A program made the position numbers and the translations under genes. Under the pieces are notes generated by a model, which worked only from the letters and a program-made list of their open reading frames with translations, was not told the DNA's origin and ran no database searches. A stretch of 64,000 nucleotides of DNA from Actinomycetospora termitidis (GTDB taxonomy: Bacteria > Actinomycetota > Actinomycetes > Mycobacteriales > Pseudonocardiaceae): the NCBI RefSeq assembly GCF_030286555.1, contig NZ_JASVWF010000001.1:1-64000 (forward strand), in the 5' to 3' direction. This document shows positions 25,903-34,148 of the stretch, one piece after another (the stretch's first letter is position 1; each line of letters starts with the position of its first letter).

Positions 25903-26872
25903 AGCCGCCGTCGGCGACGTCGTCGGTCGCGGCGCGGACGAGCGCCCGGGTCCGTGCCGGCGCTCCGTGGCCCTCGTCGCCGACCAGGTGCAGCCGTGCG
26001 CCGCGCCAGGCGCGCGCCAGCTCCCAGGCGACATCGGGTGGGCTGGAGATGTCGCGTTCGCCGTGGACCAGCACCGCCGGAATCCCGTCGTGGCCACGGG
26101 CGGCGGCGAGGAGGGCACCGTCGGGCAGGAAGCAGTCGTGGCGCCAGTAGTGGGTGACCAGGCGGGCGAAGCGGGCCCGGAACTCGGGCTCGGCGTGCGC
26201 GAGCGTCTCCGTCGGCGCCGGTCCCCCGCCGATCGCCGTGTGCCCGTCCTCGTAGGCGCACCAGGCCCAAGCGGCGTCGCGCTGGGTGACAGGGTCGGCG
26301 AGCAGCCGGGCGTAGGCGTCGAGCAGCCGCTCGCCCGGCGCGGCGTGCGCGGCCTCCGCGAACCGCTCCCAGGCCGCCGGGATCAGCCGGCGCATGGCCG
26401 TGACGATCCAGTCGATGTCGCGGCGCTCGCCGCAGGTGACGCTGAACAGCACCACCGCCCGGACGCGGTCGGGGTGCGCCGCGGTGTAGGCCTGGGCCAG
26501 CGTGGCGCCCCACGACGCACCCAGCAGCACCCACCGCTCGATGCCCAGGTGTTCGCGGACCTCCTCGAAGTCCGCGACCAGGTGCGCCGTGGTGTTCAGC
26601 GACAGATCCGTCGTGACGTGGCCGGCGTCGGGAGTGCTCCCGCCGCACCCGCGTTGATCCACCAGGACCACCCGGTAGCGGGCGAGGTCGAACAGGGGTG
26701 TCCACGACAACGCCCGCGCGCCCGAGCCCGGCCCCCCGTGCACGACCAGCGCCGGTGTACCGGACGGGTTCCCGTGGCAGCGCCACGCGACCTGCTGGCC
26801 GCCTCCGACGTCCAGCAGCCCCTCGGCGAAGGGCCCGTCGCCGACCTGGGCCGTCCGGTGTCGCTGGTCCAC
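25901..26872 (-). CDS. Alpha/beta hydrolase, proline iminopeptidase type
   Basis: A 323-residue S33-family hydrolase. The oxyanion motif HGGPGSG and DQRGCGGSTPD are the hallmarks of prolyl iminopeptidases. GASWGATLAQAY holds the nucleophile Ser (family GGSWGS), VHGERDISSPP the Asp, and GDEGHG the His. It should remove N-terminal proline from peptides in the cytosol, though related proteins hydrolyse other amides. It is the downstream partner of the Clp_N-like gene, 10 bp away. Confidence 0.85.
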   Translation of the reverse strand: MDQRHRTAQVGDGPFAEGLLDVGGGQQVAWRCHGNPSGTPALVVHGGPGSGARALSWTPLFDLARYRVVLVDQRGCGGSTPDAGHVTTDLSLNTTAHLVADFEEVREHLGIERWVLLGASWGATLAQAYTAAHPDRVRAVVLFSVTCGERRDIDWIVTAMRRLIPAAWERFAEAAHAAPGERLLDAYARLLADPVTQRDAAWAWCAYEDGHTAIGGGPAPTETLAHAEPEFRARFARLVTHYWRHDCFLPDGALLAAARGHDGIPAVLVHGERDISSPPDVAWELARAWRGARLHLVGDEGHGAPARTRALVRAATDDVADGG

Positions 26873-26882
26873 CGGACCGAAC

Positions 26883-27611
26883 CTACGTCGCCACCTGCAG
26901 CGGCGAGGTCCACGCGTCCGCGGGATTCGCCGGTACCGGCAGCAGCACGGTGACCGGGGCCGCCGCGCGCGGCAGGAGCCGGGTCGGCGTCGTGTGGTCG
27001 TCGCCCGGGAGGAGGACGTCGACGAGGTCGTCGAGGTCTACTCCGCGCTCGACGAGGAGGTCCGCCACCCGTGGCGTGCGCACGACCGCCGTGGCCACGT
27101 CCGCCGCCGACACCGACCGACGCTCGGCGCGCGCCCGGTGGACGAGCCGCTGGAGCACGGTGCGCGCCACCGCGCTCTGTTCGGGACGACCGTCGGGGGT
27201 GGTCGGGTCCTCGACGGCGGGCCCGGCCGCGACGGCCAGCACGGCGGTCCCCACTCCCCGCATCCCGAAGGCCCGGCCGATCTCGGCGTCCGACCGCACG
27301 ACGGCGAGCAGCACGTGCAGCGTGTCGACGCGGTGGTGCCCGAGGGCCAGGGCCTCGCGGCGGGCGCCCGCGAGCAGGCGGGCGGACTCGTCGCCGTCCC
27401 CGCCCTCGGCGGTGGACCGCTCCGGCGCCGCCGCCAGGCAGCCCCGCCCGAACGCCGTGGCGCCCTCGACGACCGGTCGCGGCGTCGGGCTCGGTCGCCC
27501 CGCGGGCCGGACGACGATGCCCCCGCCCTCGGTGAGGTCGCCGGGCGCCACCTCGGGCTCCCCGGCGCCCAGGCGCGCCCTCAGATCGTCGAAGATCGGC
27601 GTCACGGTCAT
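26883..27611 (-). CDS. Clp N-domain-like protein
   Basis: The 242-residue protein has a helical ARREALALGHHRVDTLHVLLAVVRSDAEIGRAFGMRG segment (about 83-120) that fits one repeat of the ClpA/ClpC N-terminal domain. A second, degenerate repeat follows (VLQRLVHRARAERRSVSAADVATAVVRTPRVADLLVERGVDLDDL). There is no AAA+ module. Such orphan Clp-N proteins may act as adaptors or decoys for the ClpC chaperone. The N terminus is Pro/Gly-rich and less conserved. ATG 27611 was chosen over an upstream in-frame codon. Confidence 0.7.
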   Translation of the reverse strand: MTVTPIFDDLRARLGAGEPEVAPGDLTEGGGIVVRPAGRPSPTPRPVVEGATAFGRGCLAAAPERSTAEGGDGDESARLLAGARREALALGHHRVDTLHVLLAVVRSDAEIGRAFGMRGVGTAVLAVAAGPAVEDPTTPDGRPEQSAVARTVLQRLVHRARAERRSVSAADVATAVVRTPRVADLLVERGVDLDDLVDVLLPGDDHTTPTRLLPRAAAPVTVLLPVPANPADAWTSPLQVAT

Positions 27612-27966
27612 CGCTGCGGCCCCTCCCCCCACCTCGGTGCGTCAGGTATAACCACGCCCGGTGCCGATCCCGGGGATCTCCACCGGCCTCCGGCGCGCAC
27701 GGGGGATCCGTCGATCGAGTGACGCCGTGCCGCGCCGTGACCGACCCGCCCGGGCCGGGGGACGGGGCCCGGCGCGTCGCGCCGTCCGGTCGGCCCAGCG
27801 CGATCGCGCTGAGGCGCCCGTCGTCACCACGTCGAGCCGTCCCGACCGGGGTGCGTGACACCTTCGGGTCGAATCCGCCCCCGGCCCGTGGGCAGCAGCC
27901 CCGTCGAGGGTCGCGCGTTGCCGTGTGTGAGGGTGCCGTGATCGCTCGGGACGACGGGAGGTGGGC
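27612..27966. other. Long intergenic region without a convincing gene
   Basis: Between the divergent Clp_N-like gene and the WhiA-like gene, 355 bp hold no frame with believable composition; the one frame of about 80 codons is Arg/Pro/Ser-rich and looks like noise. A -10-like TTATACCT is visible on the minus strand near 27643-27650, suitable for the Clp_N-like gene. GGGAGGTGGGC at 27956-27966 is the ribosome-binding site of the WhiA-like gene. Confidence 0.5.
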
Positions 27967-28884
27967 GTGAGGCATTCGGTCGGTCGGCGGACGCAGGCGC
28001 CCACGACCGCGCCGCGTCCCGGGAACACCCGGGAGGTCGCCGCGGTGCTGGCCGCCGCCCCGCCCCCGGCCCGGGACCGCGAGGCGGGCGCCGAGGCCGC
28101 GGCGATGATCCGGTGGGCGCGCGTCGAGGTCCGGGCCGCCGCCCTCGCCGCCGAGCTCGACACCCGCGAGGCCGCCTCGCGTCTGGTCTCGCTCCTCACC
28201 CGGCTCGGGGTCACCGACGGCACCGTGCGCGCGGACTCCGCGAGCGACCGGTGGCGCGTCGAGGTCAGGAGCCCGGAGGTCCCCGGCACCACCGGAGACG
28301 CCCTGACCGTGCGCCTCGGACTCACCGACGCGCGCGGCCGCGCCCTCACCGCGCCGCCCGCGTGGCTGACCGGCGGGTCGCTGCCCGGCGCGGTCGCGAC
28401 CTGGCGGGGGGCGCTGCTCGCCCGCGGTCGCCTGTCCGAGCACGGGGTCGTCCTGGAGTGCCCCACCCCGGGGGCCGCGCTGACGCTCGCCGAACTCGGG
28501 CTGCGTCTCGGGGTGCGGGCCCGGCGCGAGGCGAGCCGGGTGGTCGTCGACCGCTCGGAGACCGCGCTGCTGCTGACCACGTGCGGCGGGCGGTCGACCG
28601 CCGCCGCGGCCGGGCTCGAGGACCCGGGCCGCAGCTCGGCGAACGACGCCCGCGCCACGGTGGCCGCGTCCCGCACGACGACGGCGACCGAGGAGGCCTT
28701 CGCGACCCTGGAGCGGGCCGGCGTCGAGGTCCCCGACGCGCTCGCCGACGCGGGCCGGCTGCGCCTCGCCCACCCCGAGCTCGGCCTCCCGGAGCTCGCC
28801 GCCCGCGCGGACCCGCCGTTGTCCAAGGACGCCCTCGCCGGGCGCCTGCGCCGGCTCGCCGCACTGGCCGCCCGGCACCGCTGA
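27967..28884 (+). CDS. Divergent WhiA-like DNA-binding protein (second-copy type)
   Basis: The 305-residue protein follows WhiA along its length. An N-terminal LAGLIDADG-like half has LGLTDARGRALTAPPAWLTGG and ATWRGALLARGRLSE. The middle region is RSSANDARATVAASRTT (compare the NLRRSARAA region). The C-terminal HTH ends DALADAGRLRLAHPELGLPELAARADPPLSKDALAGRLRRLAALA, very close to the WhiA C terminus. Canonical whiA sits in the uvrC/rapZ/gapA cluster; those genes are absent here, so this is probably a paralogue. A role in division or sporulation-type gene control is possible. GTG 27967 follows GGGAGGT. Confidence 0.7.
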   Translation: MRHSVGRRTQAPTTAPRPGNTREVAAVLAAAPPPARDREAGAEAAAMIRWARVEVRAAALAAELDTREAASRLVSLLTRLGVTDGTVRADSASDRWRVEVRSPEVPGTTGDALTVRLGLTDARGRALTAPPAWLTGGSLPGAVATWRGALLARGRLSEHGVVLECPTPGAALTLAELGLRLGVRARREASRVVVDRSETALLLTTCGGRSTAAAAGLEDPGRSSANDARATVAASRTTTATEEAFATLERAGVEVPDALADAGRLRLAHPELGLPELAARADPPLSKDALAGRLRRLAALAARHR

Positions 28885-28917
28885 GCGGTCCCGCAGCACC
28901 CGCGCGACGATGGCGCG

Positions 28918-29895
28918 ATGGTGGACACGGTGCGCGGCCCCGTCGACGTGGCCGACCTCGGGACGACCCTCATGCACGAGCACGTCTTCGTCCTCACCCC
29001 GGACCTGCTCGCCAACCAGGGCCACGAGTACTGGGACGAGGAGCTCCGCGTGGCCGACGCGGTGGACAAGCTGCGGCGCCTGCGCGACCTCGGGGTCAAG
29101 ACGATCGTCGACCCGACCGTCGTCGGGCTCGGCCGGTACGTCCCCCGCGTCGCCCGGGTGAACGCCGACGTCGACCTCAACATCGTCGTCGCCACCGGGC
29201 TGTACACCTTCGCCGAGCTGCCCCGTCAGATCCAGAACCGCGGGCCCGGCAGCCTGCTCGGGGGCGACGACCCCCTGACCGGGATGTTCCTGCGTGACGT
29301 CCGCGAGGGCATCGGCGGGACCGGGATCCGGGCCGCCCTGCTCAAGGGGGTCGTCGAGGCGGCCGGCATCACGCCCGACCTGGCGCGCGTCCACCGCGCG
29401 ATCGCGGCCACCCACCGCGAGACCGGCGTCCCGATCATCGTCCACACCAACGCCGAGCACCGGACCGGCACGCTCGTCCTGGACCTCTACGACGCCCTCG
29501 GGGTCGATCTGACCAAGGTCGTCGTCGGGCACGCGGGTGACTCCAACGACCTGGACTACCTCCGCTCGCTGGCCGACCGCGGCGCGATGCTGGGCTGCGA
29601 CCGCTTCGGGCTGGACCGCTACAACACCACCGAGCGCCGGGTGGCCACCGTCGCGGCGCTGTGCGCCGAGGGGTACGCCGACCGGATCTCGCTCTCCCAC
29701 GACGCGTCCTGCTACATCGACTTCTACGCCGGCGAGCAGGCGCAGCGGGCCCTGCGCGCCGCCGCCCCGAACTGGCACTACGAGCACATCAGCCGCGACG
29801 TCCTGCCCGCCCTGCGCGCCGCCGGGGTCACCGACGCCCAGATCACGACGATGATGGTGGACAACCCGAGGCACTGGTTCACTCCCGCAGGGTAG
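28918..29895 (+). CDS. Phosphotriesterase-like lactonase family protein
   Basis: The 325-residue amidohydrolase has the binuclear metal site of the PTE/PLL family. HEH in LMHEHVF gives two His, Lys in ALLKGVVEA would be the carbamylated bridge, His in IIVHTNAEH and VVGHAGD add two more, and Asp in SHDASCY completes the set. Most bacterial members are lactonases, some of which degrade acyl-homoserine lactones; true phosphotriesterase activity is usually weak. It begins 33 bp after the WhiA-like gene and may be cotranscribed with the two genes downstream. Confidence 0.9.
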   Translation: MVDTVRGPVDVADLGTTLMHEHVFVLTPDLLANQGHEYWDEELRVADAVDKLRRLRDLGVKTIVDPTVVGLGRYVPRVARVNADVDLNIVVATGLYTFAELPRQIQNRGPGSLLGGDDPLTGMFLRDVREGIGGTGIRAALLKGVVEAAGITPDLARVHRAIAATHRETGVPIIVHTNAEHRTGTLVLDLYDALGVDLTKVVVGHAGDSNDLDYLRSLADRGAMLGCDRFGLDRYNTTERRVATVAALCAEGYADRISLSHDASCYIDFYAGEQAQRALRAAAPNWHYEHISRDVLPALRAAGVTDAQITTMMVDNPRHWFTPAG

Positions 29896-29929
29896 CGGCT
29901 GGAAACCCAGCAACCCTAGGCTCCGGTCC

Positions 29930-30445
29930 GTGGAGTGGACCGGAGCCCGATACGCCGACGCGCCCGAGGTCGTCGTCGACACCTGGATCGCCGCGCCGCC
30001 CGAGCGGGTGTGGCCGCTGGTCAGCGACCTCGAGCGGATGCCCGCCCGCAGCAGGGAGCTGGAGTCCCTGTCCTGGCTCTCGCCGGACCGCACGGTCGGC
30101 GCGCGCTTCGTGGGGCACAACGCCCACCCCTCGCTCGGGTCGTGGTCGGTGGAGGGCACGGTCGTCGAGTGCGACGCCCCCGACCGGTTCGCCTGGGAGA
30201 TGGACGGCAGCGACGCCACCGACGCCCCGTCCGCCCGCTGGACCTTCACGCTCGTTCCCGACGACGGGGGCACGCGCCTGACCCAGCGCGCCCGGATGGG
30301 GCCGGGACGCTCGGGGCTGAGCCGCGCGATCGACGCGATGCCCGACAAGGAGCAGAAGATCGTCTTCGTGCGCTTGCGCGAGTTCGAGTCCGCGATGACG
30401 CGCACGCTGGAGGCGGTCCGCGCCGAGGCGGAAGCCTCCGGATGA
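29930..30445 (+). CDS. SRPBCC (START-like) family protein
   Basis: A 171-residue helix-grip fold: VVVDTWIAAPPERVWPLVSDLERMP is the usual first strand plus helix, and VEGTVVECDAPDRFAWEMDG and WTFTLVPDDGGTRLTQRARMG the central strands. The hydrophobic cavity of this family binds lipids, polyketides or sterols, and some act as cyclases or dehydratases. The GTG start at 29930 lies 34 bp from the lactonase-like gene. The stop overlaps the luciferase-like gene (ATGA), which suggests a shared substrate. Confidence 0.85.
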   Translation: MEWTGARYADAPEVVVDTWIAAPPERVWPLVSDLERMPARSRELESLSWLSPDRTVGARFVGHNAHPSLGSWSVEGTVVECDAPDRFAWEMDGSDATDAPSARWTFTLVPDDGGTRLTQRARMGPGRSGLSRAIDAMPDKEQKIVFVRLREFESAMTRTLEAVRAEAEASG

Positions 30446-31476
30446 GGACCGCGACCACGGTCGAGGCCGCCTCGGCCCCCGAGCTCGCCACGTTCGTCGT
30501 CGAGGCGGAGCACCTGGGGCTCGACGAGTGCTGGGTGGCGGAGGCGTGGGGCAGCGACGCGGTATCGGTGCTCGGGTACCTCGCCGCGCGGACGGAGCGG
30601 ATACGGCTCGGCAGCGGCGTGATCCAGCTCGGGACGCGGTCGCCGGTGGCGATCGCGCAGGCCGCGCTGACCCTCGCCGAGCTCAGCGGCGGCCGCTTCT
30701 CGCTCGGCCTCGGCGCGTCCGGTCCGCAGGTCGTCGAGGGTCTGCACGGGGCGCCGTTCGCCCGCCCGCTGACCCGGATGCGCGAGACGATCGCCGTCGT
30801 CCGGCAGGTGTTCGCGGGCGAGAAGGTGGACTTCTCGGGACGCACGATCGCGATCCCGCGGCCCGGTGGCGAGGGCCGGCCGATGCGCCTGTCGATGCGA
30901 GCGAATCCCGACATCCCGATCTACGTCGCCTCGCTCTCGCCGCGGATGCTGGAGCTGACCGGCGAGGTCGCGGACGGCTGGCTCGGTACGAGCTTCGTCC
31001 CCGAGGGCGCATCCGCCTACCTCGACCACCTCGACGTCGGGCTCGCGGCGGCCGGCCGCGAGCGTAAGGACCTCACGGTCTGCCAGGGCGCCGAGGTCGC
31101 GTTCGCCGAGGACACGGACGAGCTCGTCGGCATGGTCGCGGCCCGGAAGAAGGGCCTGGCCTTCTCCCTCGGCGGCATGGGTACCGCGACGACGAACTTC
31201 TACCACGACGCGTACGCCCGCCAGGGCTTCGCCGAGGTCGCCGAGGCGGTCCGCGAGCGCTGGCAGGCCGGGGACCGCGACGGGGCCGCCGACCTGGTGC
31301 CCGACGCGATGGTGCTCGCCACGACTTTGATCGGCACCGAGGACGCGGTCCGCGACCGGCTCCGGGTGTGGTCGGACGCCGGCGTCGACACCGTGCGGCT
31401 CTACCCCGCGGGCGACACCCTGGACGCCCGCCTCACGACGTTGGGCCGCGCGATCGACCTCGTCCGCGCCCTCTGA
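30442..31476 (+). CDS. F420-dependent LLM-class oxidoreductase
   Basis: The 344-residue TIM barrel begins MRTATTVEAASAPELATFVVEAEHLGLDECWVAEAWGSDAVSVLGYLAARTERIRLGSGV, typical of coenzyme-F420-dependent luciferase-like enzymes. It continues with SGGRFSLGLGASGPQVVEGLHG, a cofactor-binding segment of the group, and ends GVDTVRLYPAGDT. It probably oxidises or reduces a hydrophobic substrate with F420. It overlaps the SRPBCC gene, and together with the lactonase the cluster looks like a small catabolic unit of unknown substrate. Confidence 0.85.
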   Translation: MRTATTVEAASAPELATFVVEAEHLGLDECWVAEAWGSDAVSVLGYLAARTERIRLGSGVIQLGTRSPVAIAQAALTLAELSGGRFSLGLGASGPQVVEGLHGAPFARPLTRMRETIAVVRQVFAGEKVDFSGRTIAIPRPGGEGRPMRLSMRANPDIPIYVASLSPRMLELTGEVADGWLGTSFVPEGASAYLDHLDVGLAAAGRERKDLTVCQGAEVAFAEDTDELVGMVAARKKGLAFSLGGMGTATTNFYHDAYARQGFAEVAEAVRERWQAGDRDGAADLVPDAMVLATTLIGTEDAVRDRLRVWSDAGVDTVRLYPAGDTLDARLTTLGRAIDLVRAL

Positions 31477-31486
31477 CGCGATCCGG

Positions 31487-31843
31487 TCACCCGGCGAGGA
31501 CGCGGACGAACCGGTCGAGCTCGGCGTCGAGGTCGGCCGCGGATCGGGGTCGGGCCTGCTGCTGGACCACCGTGCCCAGCAGCCAGGACAGGACGTCGCG
31601 CGCGCCGAGCTGCGCCTCACCGGGGAGCAGCTCGTCGAGGAACGCCTCGACGTCGGCCAACATCGACGTGATCGCCGCGGTGTTCCCCCGCCGCCCGACG
31701 GCGACCCAGTACTCGAACCACAGGTAGGCCGCGTGGGGCTTGTCGGCGAAGGTCTCCAGGTAGGCGCCGAGCGCCGCCCGCAGTCGTTCCTCGACGGTCG
31801 TCCGGTTCCGGACGACCTCGCGCAGCGAGTCCAGCATCGCGCC
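31487..31843 (-). pseudogene. TetR-type regulator, C-terminal remnant
   Basis: The frame encodes only a ligand-domain-like part of a TetR regulator: VEERLRAALGAYLETFADKPHAAYLWFEYWVAVGRRGNTAAITSMLADVEAF, then LLGTVVQQQ and ELDRFVRVL. No N-terminal HTH precedes it. Upstream in this frame the sequence turns into low-complexity Arg/Gly/Pro translation that belongs to antisense of lutC. A restart at ATG 31843 would give 118 residues. The missing DNA-binding domain and abrupt loss of similarity mark it as a relic. Confidence 0.6.
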
Positions 31844-31861
31844 GAGGTGCGCCGTCCTGGC

Positions 31862-31993
31862 CAGACCGTGCAGACGAACCGGCGACTGTTCGAGTTCGGC
31901 GCCATACGCATCTACCGGCTCGCCGACGGCCGGGGCGTCGACACCTGGGCCCACCAGGACTCGATGGGCCTGATGCGTCAGCTCCGCGACTGA
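31862..31993 (+). pseudogene. SnoaL-like protein, C-terminal remnant
   Basis: On the plus strand, 43 residues resemble the end of a SnoaL-like ester-cyclase domain: FEFGAIRIYRLADGRGVDTWAHQDSMGLMRQLRD, with the typical WxxQDxxGLxxQL ending. Upstream the frame runs antisense through the TetR remnant and loses this character. No own start codon is present. It abuts the TetR remnant within about 20 bp, which suggests that one deletion or rearrangement cut both genes. Confidence 0.5.
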
Positions 31994-31998
31994 TCCGG

Positions 31999-32676
31999 TC
32001 AAGGGCCGACCAGGACGACGTCGAGCCGGCGCGGGCCGTGCACGCCCTCCACGCGATCCAGCTCGATGTCGCTGGTCGCCGACGGCCCGGACACGAACGT
32101 CAGCGGTGACGACGGGTCGAGGCGGGCGACCGCCTCCGGCACCGAGCACACGACGTCGGCGGCGCGGATGACGCACACGTGGTGGTCGGGCACCAGGGTG
32201 ATCGCGCGTCGACCCTGGTCGGGGGCCGCGGCGGCGAGGACGAACGTGCCGGTGTCGGCGATCGCGACGGCCGCGGCCGTCACCACGGCATCGGTGGTGT
32301 CGAGGTCCACCACCGACAGCGGCGGCCCGTCCCGACGGACCTTTCCGTCGAACCCGTCGAGCCACGCGCCGGGCAGGCCGGGCGGCACGACGACGGCCGC
32401 CGCGGCCGCGTCGACGAGCACCTTCAGCACCGCCCGCGCCACCTCGGCCTCCGAGCCCACCCGGTGCACCGTGGCCTTGTAGTCGGTCAGCGTCTCGTCG
32501 AGCCGGTCCAGGACCTCCGCGGTGCCCGGCGCGAGCCGACCCCTCGTCGCGAACTCCCGGGTCACGACGACGGGTGTGGCCGGGTTCCCGGCCTCGCGCG
32601 CGCTCCGGAGCCGGGCGAGGACGATCTCCCGGGTCGAGCTCCGCTGCGCTGCGTCTCCCGCCTCCCGGGCGTTCAC
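31999..32676 (-). CDS. lutC: Lactate utilization protein C (LUD domain)
   Basis: A 225-residue LUD-domain protein: helical N terminus (REIVLARLRSA), VVVPPGLPGAWLDG, then the LutC/YkgG core ADTGTFVLAAAAPDQGRRAITLVPDHHVCVIRAADVV and GPSATSDIELDRVEGVHGPRRLDVVLV, which is highly typical. LutC is the third component of the iron-sulfur L-lactate oxidising complex. Its GTG overlaps the lutB stop (4 bp). Confidence 0.93.
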   Translation of the reverse strand: MNAREAGDAAQRSSTREIVLARLRSAREAGNPATPVVVTREFATRGRLAPGTAEVLDRLDETLTDYKATVHRVGSEAEVARAVLKVLVDAAAAAVVVPPGLPGAWLDGFDGKVRRDGPPLSVVDLDTTDAVVTAAAVAIADTGTFVLAAAAPDQGRRAITLVPDHHVCVIRAADVVCSVPEAVARLDPSSPLTFVSGPSATSDIELDRVEGVHGPRRLDVVLVGP

Positions 32677-34148
32677 GCGTCCTCGCCGTGGGTGCGCGAC
32701 CACCACTGTCGGAAGGTCTCCGGGGGCGGGGCGGGCAGGTCGCGGGCGTTCGTCCATCCCGACATGGGCCACGGCAGGGCGGTGATCCGCTGCTTCCGAC
32801 CGGCCAGGACCCGCCCCAGCCCGAGGGCCCGTTCGGCGAGCCGGAACCGCGCCGGCGTCGTCATCGCGAGGGCCATGGCGCGCATGGTCGCGTCCTGCGC
32901 CGTCGGACGGGTGTGTGCGTCGATCGCGGCCGCTCGCTGCTGCACGAGCAGGTGCGGGATGTCGATGCGCACCGGGCAGGCGTCGAAGCACGCGCCGCAC
33001 AGCGAGGACGCGTACGGCAGCGAGGCGTTGACGTCGTCGGGACCGGAGATGCCGGTCAGCTGCGGCGAGAGCACCGCCCCGATCGGTCCGGGGTAGATGG
33101 AGCCGTACGCGTGTCCACCCGTGCGCTCGTAGACCGGACAGACGTTCAGGCAGGCCGAGCAGCGGATGCAGTGCAGCGCCTGGCGGCCGTCGGGCGAGGC
33201 CAGGACGTTGGACCGGCCGTTGTCGAGCAGCACCAGGTGGAACGTCTGCGGTCCGTCGCCCGGGGTCACCCCGGTCCAGGTCGACGTGTAGGGGTTCATC
33301 CGCTCGCCGGTCGACGACCGGGGCAGGAGCTGCAGGAAGACCTCGAGGTCGCGCCAGGTCGGCACCACCTTCTCCACACCCATCACCGTGATGAGCGTGT
33401 CGGGCAGCGTCAGGCACATCCGGCCGTTGCCCTCGGACTCGACCACCGAGAGCGTGCCGGACTCCGCGACCGCGAAGTTGACCCCGGAGATGCCCACCCT
33501 CGCCGTCAGGAACTTGCGCCGGAGATGGGCGCGGGCGGCCATGGCGAGCCGGCGGGGCTCGTCGGTCAGGGACGGGTCCACGTCCGGCATCTCGCGCAGG
33601 AAGATCTCGCGGATCTCGGCGCGGTTGCGGTGGATGGCCGGGACCAGGAAGTGCGACGGCCGGTCGTGCGAGAGCTGGACGATGAGCTCGGCCAGGTCGG
33701 TCTCGAACGCCGCGACCCCGGCCGCCTCCAGGGCCTCGTTCAGCCCCGTCTCCTGGGTGGCCATGGACTTGACCTTGACGACCTCGTCGGCGCCGGTCCC
33801 GCGGACGAGGTCGACGACGATCCGGTTGGCCTCCTCGGCGTCACGGGCCCAGTGCACGACCCCGCCGCGGGCGGTCACCTGCTCCTCGAGCTGCACGAGC
33901 AGCTCGGGCAGCCGCGCCATGGTGTCGGCCTTGATCGTCTCGCCGGCGCGGCGCAGCTCCTCCCAGTCGTCGACCTCGCCGACGACCGCGGCCCGCTTCG
34001 CGCGAATCGTGCGCGTGGCGTGCCCGAGGTTGCGGCGCAGCTGGGTGTCGGCGAGCGCGCGGTGGGCGGCCTCCGGGAAGGACTCGGTGCCGCGCAGGTG
34101 CCCGTGCGGGTCCGAGGCGACGGTCGGCATGCCCAGGTCGGTGGTCAC
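32673..34148 (-). CDS. lutB: Lactate utilization protein B, iron-sulfur subunit
   Basis: The 491-residue protein has a LUD-like N-terminal half (SMATQETGLNEALEAAG, ARVGISGVNFAVAESGTLSVVESEGNGRMCLTLP) and a ferredoxin-like C-terminal half with two 4Fe-4S motifs, CIRCSACLNVCPVY and CGACFDACPV. It carries electrons from L-lactate oxidation in the LutABC complex. GTG 34148 overlaps the lutA stop; an internal ATG at 34130 is possible. Confidence 0.93.
   Translation of the reverse strand: MTTDLGMPTVASDPHGHLRGTESFPEAAHRALADTQLRRNLGHATRTIRAKRAAVVGEVDDWEELRRAGETIKADTMARLPELLVQLEEQVTARGGVVHWARDAEEANRIVVDLVRGTGADEVVKVKSMATQETGLNEALEAAGVAAFETDLAELIVQLSHDRPSHFLVPAIHRNRAEIREIFLREMPDVDPSLTDEPRRLAMAARAHLRRKFLTARVGISGVNFAVAESGTLSVVESEGNGRMCLTLPDTLITVMGVEKVVPTWRDLEVFLQLLPRSSTGERMNPYTSTWTGVTPGDGPQTFHLVLLDNGRSNVLASPDGRQALHCIRCSACLNVCPVYERTGGHAYGSIYPGPIGAVLSPQLTGISGPDDVNASLPYASSLCGACFDACPVRIDIPHLLVQQRAAAIDAHTRPTAQDATMRAMALAMTTPARFRLAERALGLGRVLAGRKQRITALPWPMSGWTNARDLPAPPPETFRQWWSRTHGEDA

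Noticed and set aside
27719-27970. An 83-codon frame in the gap before the WhiA-like gene
   Set aside because: It is Pro/Arg/Ser-rich, has no ribosome-binding site or similarity, and overlaps the ribosome-binding site and start of the next gene.
26596-31911. A 1771-codon minus-strand frame
   Set aside because: It runs antisense to the WhiA-like, lactonase, SRPBCC and luciferase-like genes, all with recognisable motifs; no own start or domain.
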